Notes: a model not told the origin generated them from the sequence alone. A DNA stretch of 64,000 nt from Cupriavidus sp. UYMMa02A (GCA_001725945.1 LRMT01000025.1:1-64000), one strand, 5' to 3'. Shown: positions 43,669 through 52,951, counted from the first letter of the stretch. A program made the numbers and translations.

Positions 43669-44468
43669 ATGAAAAGTCTTGAAGGCAAGGTGGCGATCGT
43701 CACCGGCGGCACCGGCGGGATCGGCCGGGGCGTGGCACTGCAACTCGCGGCACGTGGGGCGCTGGTGGTCATCAGCGGCAGGAGCGCGTCAAAGGCCGAA
43801 GCGGTGCTCGCCGAACTCCGCGAGGCAGGCGGACAGGGCGACTTCATTGCCGGTGACGTCCGCGTGAAGGCCGACATGGACACGCTCGCCGCCGAGGCCG
43901 CGCGCGCCATGGCGGCATTGACATCGTGGTCGCCAATGCCGGCGGCAACGACGACGAGGCACGCCGCCCGGACGTGCGCGGTCCGTTTGGCGATATCGAC
44001 CTCGCGCGCGTCTGCGCCGTGGTGGCGGAGAACACCGCCGCGAAGCTGCTGCCGGTGCAGTCGGCCCTGCCCTTCATGCGCGAGCGCGGGGGCGGCGCGG
44101 TGGTCTTCGTGACCTCGGAGGGCGGCCGCGTGCCGACGCCGACGCAGACCGCGGTGGCCACCTTTGCCGGCGGCCTGATCAGCGCCAGCAAGGTGCTGTC
44201 GAAGGAACTGGCGCGCGACGGGATCCGCGTGAACTGCGTGTGCGTGACGGTGGTGCGCGACAGTCCCTCGTGGAAGGCCGCGTTCGAACGCGCCGATGGC
44301 GTGTCGGAGCGGCACCGCAAGCAGTACGAGAAGATCATCGCCAGCAGCCCGCTCGGCGTGGCGAGCCCGGAGGATATCGGCCAGGTGGTGGCCTTCCTCG
44401 CCTCCGACGAGTCGCGCTACCTGACCGGGGCGACCGTCAGCCCGACCGGCGGACTGACGATTCATTGA
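43669..44468 (+). CDS. SDR-fold protein lacking the YxxxK catalytic pair (frame broken)
   Basis: Short-chain dehydrogenase fold of 266 residues when repaired. The cofactor motif [16 protein letters not shown] and the structural VVANAGG are normal, as is SEGGRVP for the active-site Ser region. Where YxxxK is expected (18 residues before GIRVN) the sequence reads AVATF, so catalytic Tyr and Lys are absent. One base is missing near 43911 ([14 protein letters not shown]). It could be a non-catalytic or redirected enzyme, or the region may have diverged. It forms a pair with CoA-transferase 2. Confidence 0.8.
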
Positions 44469-44489
44469 CTGGCCACGCGGCCTGCAGCC

Positions 44490-45643
44490 TCACACGATGG
44501 CGCCGGCCGCGCGCAATGCCGCAATGTCTTGCAAGCCAAAGCCCCAGTCGCCCAGCACCGCGTCGGTATGCTCGCCGGGTCGGGACGGGGAATTCTGTAT
44601 CGCGCCGGGGGTGCGGCTAAAGCGCGGCGCGGGCGCGGGCTGCACGACGCCGTCCCGCTCGACGAATGTCCCGCGCGCGCGCAGATGCGGATGGCCGGGC
44701 GCCTCCGCCAGCGACATGACCGGCGCGAAGCACACCTCCCGCCCTTCGGCCAGTGCACACCATTCGTCACGCGTGCGCGTGCGGAAAATTTCCGCGAACC
44801 TCGCCTGCACCTCCGGCCAGCGCGAACGGTCATGCTGGTCCGGCATCTGCGCCTCGTCCAGCCCGAGCACTTCCAGCGTATGGCGCCAGAAGCGCCCCTC
44901 GTTGGACCCCACGCTGATCCAGCGGCCGTCCTTCGTCTCATAGGCGTTGTACCAGGCGCCCCCGAATCGAGCCGGTTGCTGCCGCGCTCGTCCTTCCAGT
45001 AGCCGCTGGCGAACATGCCATAGAAGAGCGTCATCAGCGAGGCGGAACCGTCGACCATCGCGGCATCCACCACCTGCCCCTTGCCCGAGCGCCGGCTTTC
45101 GAGGATGGCCGACACGACGCCAAGCGCCAGATACAGCGAGCCGCCGCCGAGGTCGCCTGCCAGATTGAGCGGGATCACCGGCGGGCCGCCGGCGGTGCCG
45201 ACCGCGTGCAGCACGCCGGTCAGCGCAATGTAGTTGATGTCATGGCCGGGCGCGTGCGCGAGCGGCCCATCCTGGCCCCAGCCCGTCATGCGGCCGTAGA
45301 CCACCGCAGGGTTCGCCGCGAGGCAGTCTTCGGGTCCTAGCCCCAGTTTCTCGGCAACACCTGGCCGGAACCCCTCCACCAGCGCGTCGGCCTGGCTCAC
45401 GAGCTTCAGTACTGCGTCCTTCGCTTCCGCCTTCTTCAGGTCGAGTGCGGCGCTGCGCCGGCCGCGGTTGAGCAGGTTGAAGCGCGGATCGCCGGGCTGT
45501 CCGCCGTCGTGGCCGGGCGGCCGGTCGATGCGGATGATGTCCGCGCCGAGATCCGCAAGCAGCATGCAGCAGAACGGCACAGGCCCTATGCCGCCCAGCT
45601 CAATGATCCTGACGCCCGCGAGCGGGCCCTCGGTTTTGCGCAT
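44490..45643 (-). CDS. Alpha-methylacyl-CoA racemase-like CaiB/BaiF protein (CoA-transferase 3, frame broken)
   Basis: Family III protein of 384 residues when repaired, closest in look to alpha-methylacyl-CoA racemases: [77 protein letters not shown] (the His/Asp catalytic region), [13 protein letters not shown]. One base is missing near 44958 ([15 protein letters not shown]). Start ATG 45643 lies seven bases after GAGGAG. A racemase role would imply an alpha-methyl-branched acyl-CoA substrate. Confidence 0.83.
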
Positions 45644-45666
45644 CGTTGGTCTCCTCAAACGTCGAA

Positions 45667-45691
45667 ACCCGGCTCGCGAATGAGCCGGGTC
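45667..45691. terminator. Hairpin between CoA-transferases 4 and 3
   Basis: A 9-bp perfect stem ACCCGGCTC / GAGCCGGGT with a 6-base loop in the 111-base gap. There is no good U-tract, so it may reduce rather than stop transcription of CoA-transferase 3. Confidence 0.4.
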
Positions 45692-45754
45692 TGCCTCGCG
45701 CGCCGCGCCTTCGAGTGGCCACGGTCACGCTATCAGCGGTCATGGCCGCCGCGC

Positions 45755-46961
45755 CTACTCCGCGATCCCCGTGTCGAGCACTGCCTCGCCGCCCGACGAC
45801 TGCGTCTCGCGCCGGCCACGCCGCGACGCCATCAGCCTGTTGAGATCAGCATTGTTTTCTCCGACGTCGCGCGCCGCCGACAGCGGTCCCGGCCGCCTGC
45901 CGTTGAACAGCAGCGGCAGCCCGACCAGCGCGAGATCGTCCCCGGTCGGCTTGCCGATGATGCCCAGCGCCCGCGTCTGCTCGTGATTGACCAGTTCGCT
46001 GGTGGTCTGCACCGGTGCGCACGGCAGGCCGGCGGCGCCGAGCACTTCCTGCCAGTGCGAGCGTGGATGTTCGGCAAGCCGCCCGCCGATCAGGGCATCG
46101 ATCTGCCCGCGGTGGCGCAGGCGCGCATCGTTGGTGGCAAAGCGCGGGTCGGTGGACCACTCCGGCCGGTCCAGCGCGGCGCACAAACGTGCAAAGAGCC
46201 GGTCGTTGGCGCAACTGACCACCAGATGGCCATCGGCCGTGTCATACGCGCGGTGCGGCACGATGAAGCCGACGCCCGAGCCATGCCGGCCGCCCGTGTC
46301 GCCGTCGGCGTTGTAGTTGGCGATGCCGACTGTCATCCAGGCAATGGCCGTCTCCAGCAGCGAGCTGTTGACGGTGGCGCCCACGTGCTTGCGCTGCCGC
46401 CGGCACAGCGCGGCCAGGATGCCGATGACGGCCCACATGCCGGCGCCGAAATCGACAATCGAAACGCCAGCGCGCACCGGCGCCTGCCCTTCCTCGCCGG
46501 TGACGCTCATGATGCCTGCGAATGCCTGCATCAGCGGGTCGTAGCCGGGCGCCTGGTTCAGCGGACCGACATGGCCGAACGCGCCCACCTCGCAGCAAAC
46601 CAGTTCGGGCTTGGTCACGCGCAGGCTGTCGGGGTCCAGTCCGTATTGCGCGGCCGAGCCGGGGCGCAGGTTGTGGAAGAAGACGTCGGCATGCTCGGCG
46701 ATGAGCCGATGCAGCGTGGCGAGGTCGTCCGGGTCCTTGATGTCGAGGCTGATGAAGCGCTTGCCCTGGTTGATCGCATGGAAGGCGGCACCGCTGCCCT
46801 TCCACTTGCTCGGCCCCCAGCCGCGCGCCGAATCACCCGTGGGGCGTTCGATCTTCCACACATCGGCGCCCAGCGCCGCAAGGATCTGGCCGGCGAACGG
46901 CGCCGAGGGCGCTGTCGCTCAGTTCCACGACCACCACGCCATCGAGAGGCAGATCACGCAT
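45755..46961 (-). CDS. CaiB/BaiF CoA-transferase 4 (frame broken)
   Basis: Class III CoA-transferase of about 402 residues: VVVVELSDSA, FAGQILAALGADVWKIERPTGD, INQGKRFISLDIKDPDD, APGYDPLMQAFAGIMSVTGE with the catalytic Asp region, VPHRAYDTADGHLVVSCAND. Start ATG 46961. Near 46904 two bases are missing (or one is extra) between DSA and APFAGQI. It overlaps nothing and lies six bases after the Bug receptor stop on the same strand. Confidence 0.83.
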
Positions 46962-46967
46962 GGCTTC

Positions 46968-47986
46968 TTACTCCGGCTGATAGTTGAGTTCGGCGAAGAG
47001 GCCTTTCCATACCGCGACCTCTTCCTTCAGTTGGCGGGAGAACTCGCCCGGTGACGACACCACCATGCTGCCGCTCAGGCGCGACTCCACCATACTCCTG
47101 AATTGCGTGTCTGCCGACAACGCCCGGAGATCGCGCGCGATCCGGTCCACCACGGCCGGCGGCGTGGACTTCGGCACGAACATGCCGGCCCACAGCAGCG
47201 GCAGGTAGCCCTTGTAGCCCACGGCCTCCGACAGCGTCGGCACGCTGGGCAGGTCTGCATACCGCTCGGCGCTGATGGCGGCCATCGGCCGCAGCTTGCC
47301 GGCCTCCATCTGCGACTTCATCGAGCTTGGCGTGTTCACGAGGAATTGCGCATCGTCGCGCATCACCGCCATGTTCATCGCCGTCACGCTGTTGAAGTCG
47401 ATCGGCGCGTATTTCATGCCGAGTGACTTGTTCAGCAGCGCCATCGTCAGGTTGAAGATCGACGTGCGGCCGGTGCCCGCGAAGAACAGACCATCGGAAC
47501 CACGCCGGCTCAGGTCGACCAGCCCGCGCATGGTCTTCGCCTTGCCCGCGGTGTCATCATTGGCCGCGACCACAAGCTGGTAGTTGATGACCTTGTACAC
47601 CGGGACCAGGTCGGTCGTCGGGTCGAACTTCAGGTTCTTGGTGGTGAACTTCGGCAAGATCGAGCTTTGCGTGCCCAGCAGCAACGTGTGCCCGTCAGTG
47701 GCGTTCACCACGTATTCGGTGCCGATCACGCCGCCCGCGCCGGGCCGGTTCTCCACGATCACCGGCTGCTTCCACATGCCTTCGAGGCGCTGCGCCAGCA
47801 TACGCGCGAGCAGGTCGCCGCTGGAGCCTGCCGCGAGCGGAATGACGATGCGCACCGGGCGCGTTGGCCACGGTTCCGTCGCCGATGCCAGCCGGGGCAG
47901 CAGCATCGCCGCACACCCGGCCACGCAGGCGCGCCCGCCTTGCGTAGCCAGCTCCGCCTGCGATCCCGTTCACGGGGGTCGGTCAT
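46968..47986 (-). CDS. Bug/TctC-family tripartite tricarboxylate receptor with Tat-like signal (frame broken)
   Basis: Periplasmic solute receptor of 339 residues when repaired. The N-terminus RDRRRSWLRKAGA with a following hydrophobic stretch resembles a twin-arginine signal. The mature part begins WPTRPVRIVIPLAAGSSGDLLAR, has IVENRPGAGGVIGTEYV, and matches Bug proteins, expanded in Burkholderiales. One base is missing near 47930 (GA|ACVAGCAAMLLP). No TctA/TctB membrane partners are in the window. It probably binds the carboxylate degraded by this cluster, perhaps for sensing. Confidence 0.85.
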
Positions 47987-48049
47987 GAGTCTCCTCCTTA
48001 TGTCTCTTTATAGATGTCTTGCCAGATGCCGGGTGAGGGCGGCGAGGCG

Positions 48050-48457
48050 TCAGGTTGCGGCGAAGACCGGCAGGCGTTGTCCGCCCCGCTCGATCAGCCG
48101 CGCTGTCATGCGCGCGCCGATGCGCAGCGTCTCGGGCGCTCCCTCGATCTGCGCGAACAGGTGATAGCCCTCGTCCATCTCCACGAAGCCCACGGTGTAG
48201 GGGGCGATCGACGCGAAGGCCGGCGTGGGCCCGCGCATCACGGTGCTGTACGAATACAGCGTGCCGCTGCCTTTCGCCGCCTGCCACACGAGCCCGTCCG
48301 CCTCGCAATGCGGGCAGAATGAATGCGCCGGCCAGACTGCCTCGCCGCAGCTGGTGCACCGCTGGTACTTCAACTGCCCCGCCGCCAGCCCTTCCCAGTA
48401 AGGTTGGGCGTCGAGCAGCGCGTAAGGCTGCGGCCAGCCGTCTTTCGTCTGGATCAT
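48050..48457 (-). CDS. DUF35 OB-fold/zinc-ribbon acyl-CoA-associated protein
   Basis: Small protein of 135 residues, intact. The rubredoxin-like zinc ribbon has Cys34, Cys37, Cys48 and Cys51 (CTSCG...FCPHC), followed by an OB fold (GTLYSYSTVMRGPTPAF, IAPYTVGFVEMDEG, FAQIEG). DUF35 proteins pair with thiolase-like partners and form a CoA-binding surface, as in ChsH2-Ltp2 steroid side-chain aldolase. It lies 13 bases after the thiolase homologue stop, so a complex is likely. ATG 48457 is preferred over the adjoining GTG by spacing to GGGAG. Confidence 0.85.
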   Translation of the reverse strand: MIQTKDGWPQPYALLDAQPYWEGLAAGQLKYQRCTSCGEAVWPAHSFCPHCEADGLVWQAAKGSGTLYSYSTVMRGPTPAFASIAPYTVGFVEMDEGYHLFAQIEGAPETLRIGARMTARLIERGGQRLPVFAAT

Positions 48458-48470
48458 CACGTGCTCCCGT

Positions 48471-49685
48471 TCAGGTTGTCAAAGACAGCAGCACCACGCT
48501 GCCGGCCGCCAGCATGCCGCCCGCGCCCTGCACGAGCACGGTCTTCGGCCGGCGCTGCGGCGCGAGGCCCAGCGGCTGGCCGCGCAACTGCCGCACGGCC
48601 TCGACCAGGCTGTCCATGTTGCAGGAGATGCCCGGCTGGCCGAACGACAGCCAGCCGCCGTTGGTGTCGGTCGGCAGGTCGCCGTCGAAGCCAGTGCGGC
48701 CCTCGCGGTACAGGTCGATTCCCCGGCCCTTCTTCGCAAAGCCCAGGTCCTCCATCACGATGGGCCCCATATGCGCAAAGTTGACGGAGATCTGCGCCAT
48801 GTCGATATCCGCGCGCGACAGTCCCGACATGCCGAATGCCTGGGTCGCCGCCGCGGCCGTGGCCGTGTGGGTCAGGTTGGGCATGGGGCCAAGCTCCGGG
48901 AAGCGACACGTACGCATGTTCATGCGGTCCGTCAGGTATTCGTGCGTCGTGGCGGACCCATAGCCCAGCAGGTAGACCGGATCGGCGTGCATCGCCCGCG
49001 CCCGTTCCGGCGACGTGACCACCAGTGCACCACCGGTGCCGCCGCCCCACGTCGAGCACATCCAGCGCCGCAGCGGACTGGCGACATAGGGCGACGCCAG
49101 CACCGTCTCGCGGTCCACCTCCCCGAAGCGCGCCTTGGCCGCGTGCGGATGGTGAACGCCCCAGCGCTGGTTCGACACCGCCACATCGGCCAGATCGGCC
49201 TCGGTCAGATCGTACTCATGGAGGTACCGGCAGGCGGCCTGTCCGTACAGCGCCGGGATGATGGGCCGTACGGCACCTCGAACTGCGGATCGCGTCGGCT
49301 TCGGCGCCATGGCCACGGCATCGACGAACAGCTCCGTCGCATCGCTCTGCAGGCACAGTACGTACTCCGCCTGCCCGGCCGCGATCATCTCCGAAGCCAC
49401 CGCCAGCGTCGCCGTGAGTCCGGCGCCGTGCATGGTGATCTCGGTGGTGCGCTTCACCGGCATCTGCATGTGCGAGATGAAGATGTTGCTCCACTGCGAG
49501 CGCTTGTCGGCCCATGGCGAGCGGCCCGTGTAGACCGCGTCGACCTGTTCCTTGCGGATGCCCGCGTCCCGCAGCGCGCGCCGCGTGGCTTCGGCGGCAA
49601 GCTGAAGGGGGTCCTTGCGATCCTGGCGGGAGGCGTAGGCATCCCCCATCCCGACGATCGCGGCGACTGGCTTCGTCGACATCAT
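48471..49685 (-). CDS. Thiolase-fold protein (SCPx/Ltp2-like) lacking the nucleophilic Cys
   Basis: Thiolase superfamily, lipid-transfer-protein/SCPx branch, 404 residues, intact. The segment that holds the active-site Cys in thiolases reads ITMHGAGLTATLAVASEMIAAG and has none. The usual GHP motif is GQPGIS in TNGGWLSFGQPGISCNMDS. It therefore is unlikely to do thiolysis; Ltp2-type relatives with DUF35 partners do retro-aldol cleavage. Start at either of two adjacent ATGs (49685 or 49682). It is followed by the DUF35 gene and preceded by the MaoC hydratase at seven bases. Confidence 0.85.
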   Translation of the reverse strand: MMSTKPVAAIVGMGDAYASRQDRKDPLQLAAEATRRALRDAGIRKEQVDAVYTGRSPWADKRSQWSNIFISHMQMPVKRTTEITMHGAGLTATLAVASEMIAAGQAEYVLCLQSDATELFVDAVAMAPKPTRSAVRGAVRPIIPALYGQAACRYLHEYDLTEADLADVAVSNQRWGVHHPHAAKARFGEVDRETVLASPYVASPLRRWMCSTWGGGTGGALVVTSPERARAMHADPVYLLGYGSATTHEYLTDRMNMRTCRFPELGPMPNLTHTATAAAATQAFGMSGLSRADIDMAQISVNFAHMGPIVMEDLGFAKKGRGIDLYREGRTGFDGDLPTDTNGGWLSFGQPGISCNMDSLVEAVRQLRGQPLGLAPQRRPKTVLVQGAGGMLAAGSVVLLSLTT

Positions 49686-49692
49686 GTCGCCC

Positions 49693-50208
49693 TCAGGCCG
49701 CCTTCAGTTCGGGCAGCGACGATGCGATCAGCGCGTCCAGGTCCTCGCGCTTGCGCAGCATCAGCAGGCTCCACTCGCCCTGCTGGAGCAGGTCGCCGTT
49801 CTGGTTGATCGCGCTGATGCGGAACTTGATCACACCGTACTTCTCGTCCTTCTCCTTCTTGCCGATGACTTCGCAGACCGCATAGATGGTGTCGTTGATG
49901 TACACCGGGTTGCGAAAGCGCATGTTGTCGATGCCGTAGTTGGCCTGGATGCCGAGGCCGAACTGGATCAGGCCAGTGACGATCGAGTACGTCAGCGACC
50001 CCTGCACCAGCCGCTGGCCGAAGCGCGTCTTCGAGGCGTAGTGCGTGTTCGAGTGGATCTCGATCCAGTTGCCGGTCAGCGCGCAGTAGTTGACCACGTC
50101 CGCTTCGGTGACGGTGCGCCCGCCTGAGCGGAACACCTGGCCGATTTCCAGTTCGTCATACGTCTGGTCGATGCGGTTGTTGATGATGCGCTTGCTCGTG
50201 TCGCTCAT
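49693..50208 (-). CDS. MaoC-family enoyl-CoA hydratase
   Basis: Hot-dog-fold hydratase of 171 residues, intact. The hydratase motif is in DVVNYCALTGNWIEIHSNTHYASKTRFGQRLVQGSL, with catalytic Asp/His positions in the usual order (here Asn and His: TGNWIEIH). It would add water to the enoyl-CoA made by the adjacent acyl-CoA dehydrogenase. RBS GGAGAGAC precedes the ATG. Confidence 0.87.
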   Translation of the reverse strand: MSDTSKRIINNRIDQTYDELEIGQVFRSGGRTVTEADVVNYCALTGNWIEIHSNTHYASKTRFGQRLVQGSLTYSIVTGLIQFGLGIQANYGIDNMRFRNPVYINDTIYAVCEVIGKKEKDEKYGVIKFRISAINQNGDLLQQGEWSLLMLRKREDLDALIASSLPELKAA

Positions 50209-50236
50209 GTCTGTCTCTCCGTGAATGTCGTCTGCT

Positions 50237-51382
50237 TCAGCCGAGCCGCATCGACTTGGCGATGATGGTCTTCTGGATCTGCGAGGTGCCGCCGCCGATG
50301 GTCGACTGCACGCTCTCGCGTAGGTAACGCTCCATGTCGGCTTCCGGCAGGTTGGCGTAGCCGCCGAGCACCTGCATGCCGGTGAGCGCACACTGCTTGA
50401 GCGTCTCCGAGCCGTACAGCTTGGCCATCGACACCTCCCGGCTGCACGGCACGTCAGCCGCCGCCATCTGCGCGGCGCGGTAGCACAGCAGGCGCGCCGC
50501 ATCGACTTCGGTCTGGCGGTCCGCCAGCATGTGCTTGAGCACCTGGAAGTCCCACAGCTGCTTGCCGAACTGGATGCGCTCGTGCGCGTACTGCGTGGCC
50601 TTCGACACGGCAGTCTGCGCGTTGCCGACATAGGCAGCGGCCACCGCGCAACGCTCCAGTTCGAGGTGCTTGGTAATGATTTCCCAGCTTGGCCTTCTTC
50701 ACCGAGCAGGGCATCGGCCGGCACGCGACTTCGTCGAGGAAGATCTCGGTGGTGCCGGTGGCATGGCGCGACAGCGTCGGCAGCTTGTTGATGACCAAAC
50801 CCGGCGTGGTATTCGGGATGAGCAGCACCGACAGGCCGCCGTGCTTGTTGTCGGCATCGGTGCGCACCAGCATGGCGATGACGGTGTCCTTCGCCGCCGC
50901 GCCGCTGCACCACAGCTTCTGGCCCGAGACGATCCAGTCGCCGTTCTCGTCGCGGCGGGCGCGGGTCTTGGTGTTCGAGGCGTCGGAGCCCGCGTCGGGC
51001 TCGGAGATCGACACGGAGAAGCGGATCCTGCCGTCGATAAACGGCTTGATGTACTTGTCCTTCTGCGCGGCGGTGCCGTACTTGCCGATATTCATCGCCG
51101 TGAACGTCGGCACCAGCACCGCGGCCGCGAAGTCGAAGCCGAACTTGCCGAGGCCCTCGGCCATCAGGGTGTAGTCGAAGATATCGCCGCCTGCGCCGCC
51201 CTCCTCCTCCGAGAACAGCAGGCCCAGCCATCCCTGCTTCGCGATCTTGTCGTAGGCTCATAGGGATAGTCCCGATTCTGGTCGCACTTGCGCACATATT
51301 CGACCGTGACCTCGTTGTCCATGAAGCGGTTCACGGTGTCGAGCCAAAGGGCCTGGGATTCATTCAGGAAGTTCGGTAGCAC
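50237..51382 (-). CDS. Acyl-CoA dehydrogenase (three frame breaks)
   Basis: FAD-dependent acyl-CoA dehydrogenase of 382 residues when repaired. It has FSVSISEPDAGSDASNTKTRA, WIVSGQKLWCSGAAA, RIQFGKQLWDFQVLKHMLAD and VLGGYANLPEADMERYLRES with QSTIGGGTSQIQK. Bases are missing near 51257, 50729 and 50693. The start is taken as GTG 51382, eight bases after GGAGAG. It is the first gene of the long minus-strand operon and lies directly behind promoter element B. Confidence 0.88.
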
Positions 51383-51435
51383 TTCATCTCTCCGTTGTTG
51401 GGTGGCGCCGGCTTGCATCAATGCAGCGCGTGTTG

Positions 51436-51491
51436 GAAGAGTAGAGTCGCGCCACCGCGAGGCCAACTGGCCATTTCTGAAGCGGCGCTTC
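51436..51491 (-). promoter_or_regulatory. Cluster promoter element, copy B (toward the acyl-CoA dehydrogenase operon)
   Basis: Minus strand: perfect 13-base dyad GAAGCGCCGCTTC, AGAAATGGCCAG, -35 TTGGCC (51461-51466), 17-base spacer, -10 TACTCT (51438-51443). GGCCAGTTGGCC is a second symmetric block over the -35. Predicted start near 51431, about 49 bases before the gene start. Confidence 0.7.
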
Positions 51492-51507
51492 GGTGCAATC
51501 GAATGAA

Positions 51508-51529
51508 AGGGCGGGCACGAATGCCCGCC
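51508..51529 (-). terminator. Hairpin downstream of the cluster LysR gene
   Basis: GGGCGGGCA and TGCCCGCCC pair perfectly across a 4-base loop, 28 bases after the LysR stop (minus strand) and just upstream of element B. It probably isolates the LysR transcript from the operon promoter. Only CTTTCATTCG follows, not a pure U-tract. Confidence 0.55.
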
Positions 51530-51556
51530 CTGCCGGCGGCTCTGAAAGGCGGGACG

Positions 51557-52510
51557 TCAGTCCTGCGCCGGCGCGGGTGCCTGTTCGCCGGGACGGTCGA
51601 GCAGTTGCTTCATCAGCGCGGCGGCGGCTGGGCTCAGCACCCGGCCGCGTGGCGTGGCGATGTGGATGCTGCGCACGGCCCACGGTTCGTCAAGCGGAAT
51701 GCAGGTCACGTCGTCAAACAGTTGATGGCTGACCAGGCACTCCGGCTGCACCGTCACGCCGAGTCCAGCCTGCACGAGACTGATCGCCGTGCCGGCGCTG
51801 CGGACGCTGAACGCCGGCGCGAACTCCTTCCCGAGCCGCTTTGCCGCGACCCGGAAGGCACCCAGCATCGCATCGACAGGGATCAGGCGCTCGGGCAGCA
51901 GGTCGGCGAACGTGACGGTCTCATGCGCGCCCAGCGCATGGGACCGGGGCACCACGGCCACCAGCCGGTCGCGGCGGTAGGGCGTGACATCGACGCCGCC
52001 GAGTTCCAGCTCGTGGGCCATGGCGAACACGCCAATGTCGGCATCGCTGCGGGACACCGCCTCCAGGATCTGCGCGTTTTCCACCTCGCGCACGGCCAGT
52101 TCCACCAGTGGAAAATCTCGCGCATAGTCGCCCAGCTCGCGGGCCAGGAACGGCGCAATGATCGAGCGCGCCGAGGCCACCACGACCTTGCCGCGCATCC
52201 CTTCGGTGAAAGCCGCTATCTCCGAGCGCATGTCCTCCACGTTGTCGAAAATACGGCGCGCGTAGTGAACCAGCACGGCGCCGGCCGGACTGGGCACCAC
52301 GCCCTTCGGGCCGCGTTCGAGCAGCTTGACGCCTGCGATGTCCTCGAGGTCCTGGATGCGCTTGGTCGCCGTCGAGGCGGCGATGTTCTCCCGCAGCGCA
52401 GCACGCTGGATCTGCTGCTCCTCAACGGCGGACAGGAAGAGGCGCAGCGTGAACAGGTCGATCTGCCGGATCAGGTGCAGGCGGTTGAATGTGCCCATTG
52501 ATGTGCCCAT
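51557..52510 (-). CDS. LysR-type regulator of the catabolic cluster
   Basis: LysR family regulator of 317 residues, intact. The winged helix (LFTLRLFLSAVEEQQIQRAALRENIAASTATKRIQDLED) has the typical turn, followed by an effector domain (GKVVVASARSIIAPFLAR, DADIGVFAMAHEL). It is the only regulator within the cluster. A copy of the cluster promoter element (C) lies upstream of its own start, which suggests shared or self control. The ligand is probably a CoA ester or acid of the pathway, by context only. Confidence 0.87.
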   Translation of the reverse strand: MGTSMGTFNRLHLIRQIDLFTLRLFLSAVEEQQIQRAALRENIAASTATKRIQDLEDIAGVKLLERGPKGVVPSPAGAVLVHYARRIFDNVEDMRSEIAAFTEGMRGKVVVASARSIIAPFLARELGDYARDFPLVELAVREVENAQILEAVSRSDADIGVFAMAHELELGGVDVTPYRRDRLVAVVPRSHALGAHETVTFADLLPERLIPVDAMLGAFRVAAKRLGKEFAPAFSVRSAGTAISLVQAGLGVTVQPECLVSHQLFDDVTCIPLDEPWAVRSIHIATPRGRVLSPAAAALMKQLLDRPGEQAPAPAQD

Positions 52511-52951
52511 TTGTCGGGAGTCAGGAACGGTGTCATGAGGAGGATATTACGCCTCGCCGCCGCCCGCCGCGCGGCGTTGCCGGAACTACGTACACACTGC
52601 CGGCCTTCCTGCAATGCCAGCGCGGCATCATGGCGGCCCCCTTGCGTGGCAAGCGAGCAGATGCAGACAACCCTCATCCCGTCCGCTGCAGGAGACCCCC
52701 ACGCAATCCGTCAAGCGCACGCTGGCGCCATCTCTGCGGTCGGGTCTGCCGTGCCGGTTCGAGTCCGAAGCGTAACGTGGGCGTTCGGACAGGCCAACTG
52801 GCCTTTTCCGAAACGACGGTTCGTTGCTGTCGAAGCGGGCCCCGAGTCCGATTGCGGGCAATGTGCGCGATACCGGCGCGAACCTCGGCCCAGGGCCATG
52901 AACGCACGCCGCCGCTACGCCGCAGCAGGGCGTGAGCGTCGCGCTCGAGCT
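52511..52951. promoter_or_regulatory. 441-base non-coding region between two LysR genes
   Basis: Holds promoter element C (52767-52822) and a leader of about 250 bases for the downstream LysR gene. No further gene, tRNA or hairpin with a U-tract could be supported in it. Confidence 0.5.
52767..52822 (-). promoter_or_regulatory. Cluster promoter element, copy C (toward the cluster LysR gene)
   Basis: Minus strand: GAACCGTCGTTTC, GGAAAAGGCCAG, -35 TTGGCC (52792-52797), 17-base spacer, -10 TACGCT (52769-52774). The second dyad GGCCAGTTGGCC is perfect. Predicted start near 52762, about 250 bases before the regulator. Confidence 0.65.

Noticed and set aside
32530..52510. Recent genomic island at tRNA-Thr
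   Set aside because: No integrase, no repeat of the tRNA 3' end at the far side and no composition change seen by eye; kept only as a possible old insertion.
37141..52836. The five similar 56-bp segments as a mobile repeat (MITE or REP)
   Set aside because: The 16-base middle is not conserved in sequence while its length is exact, all copies point into a following gene, and there are no target duplications.
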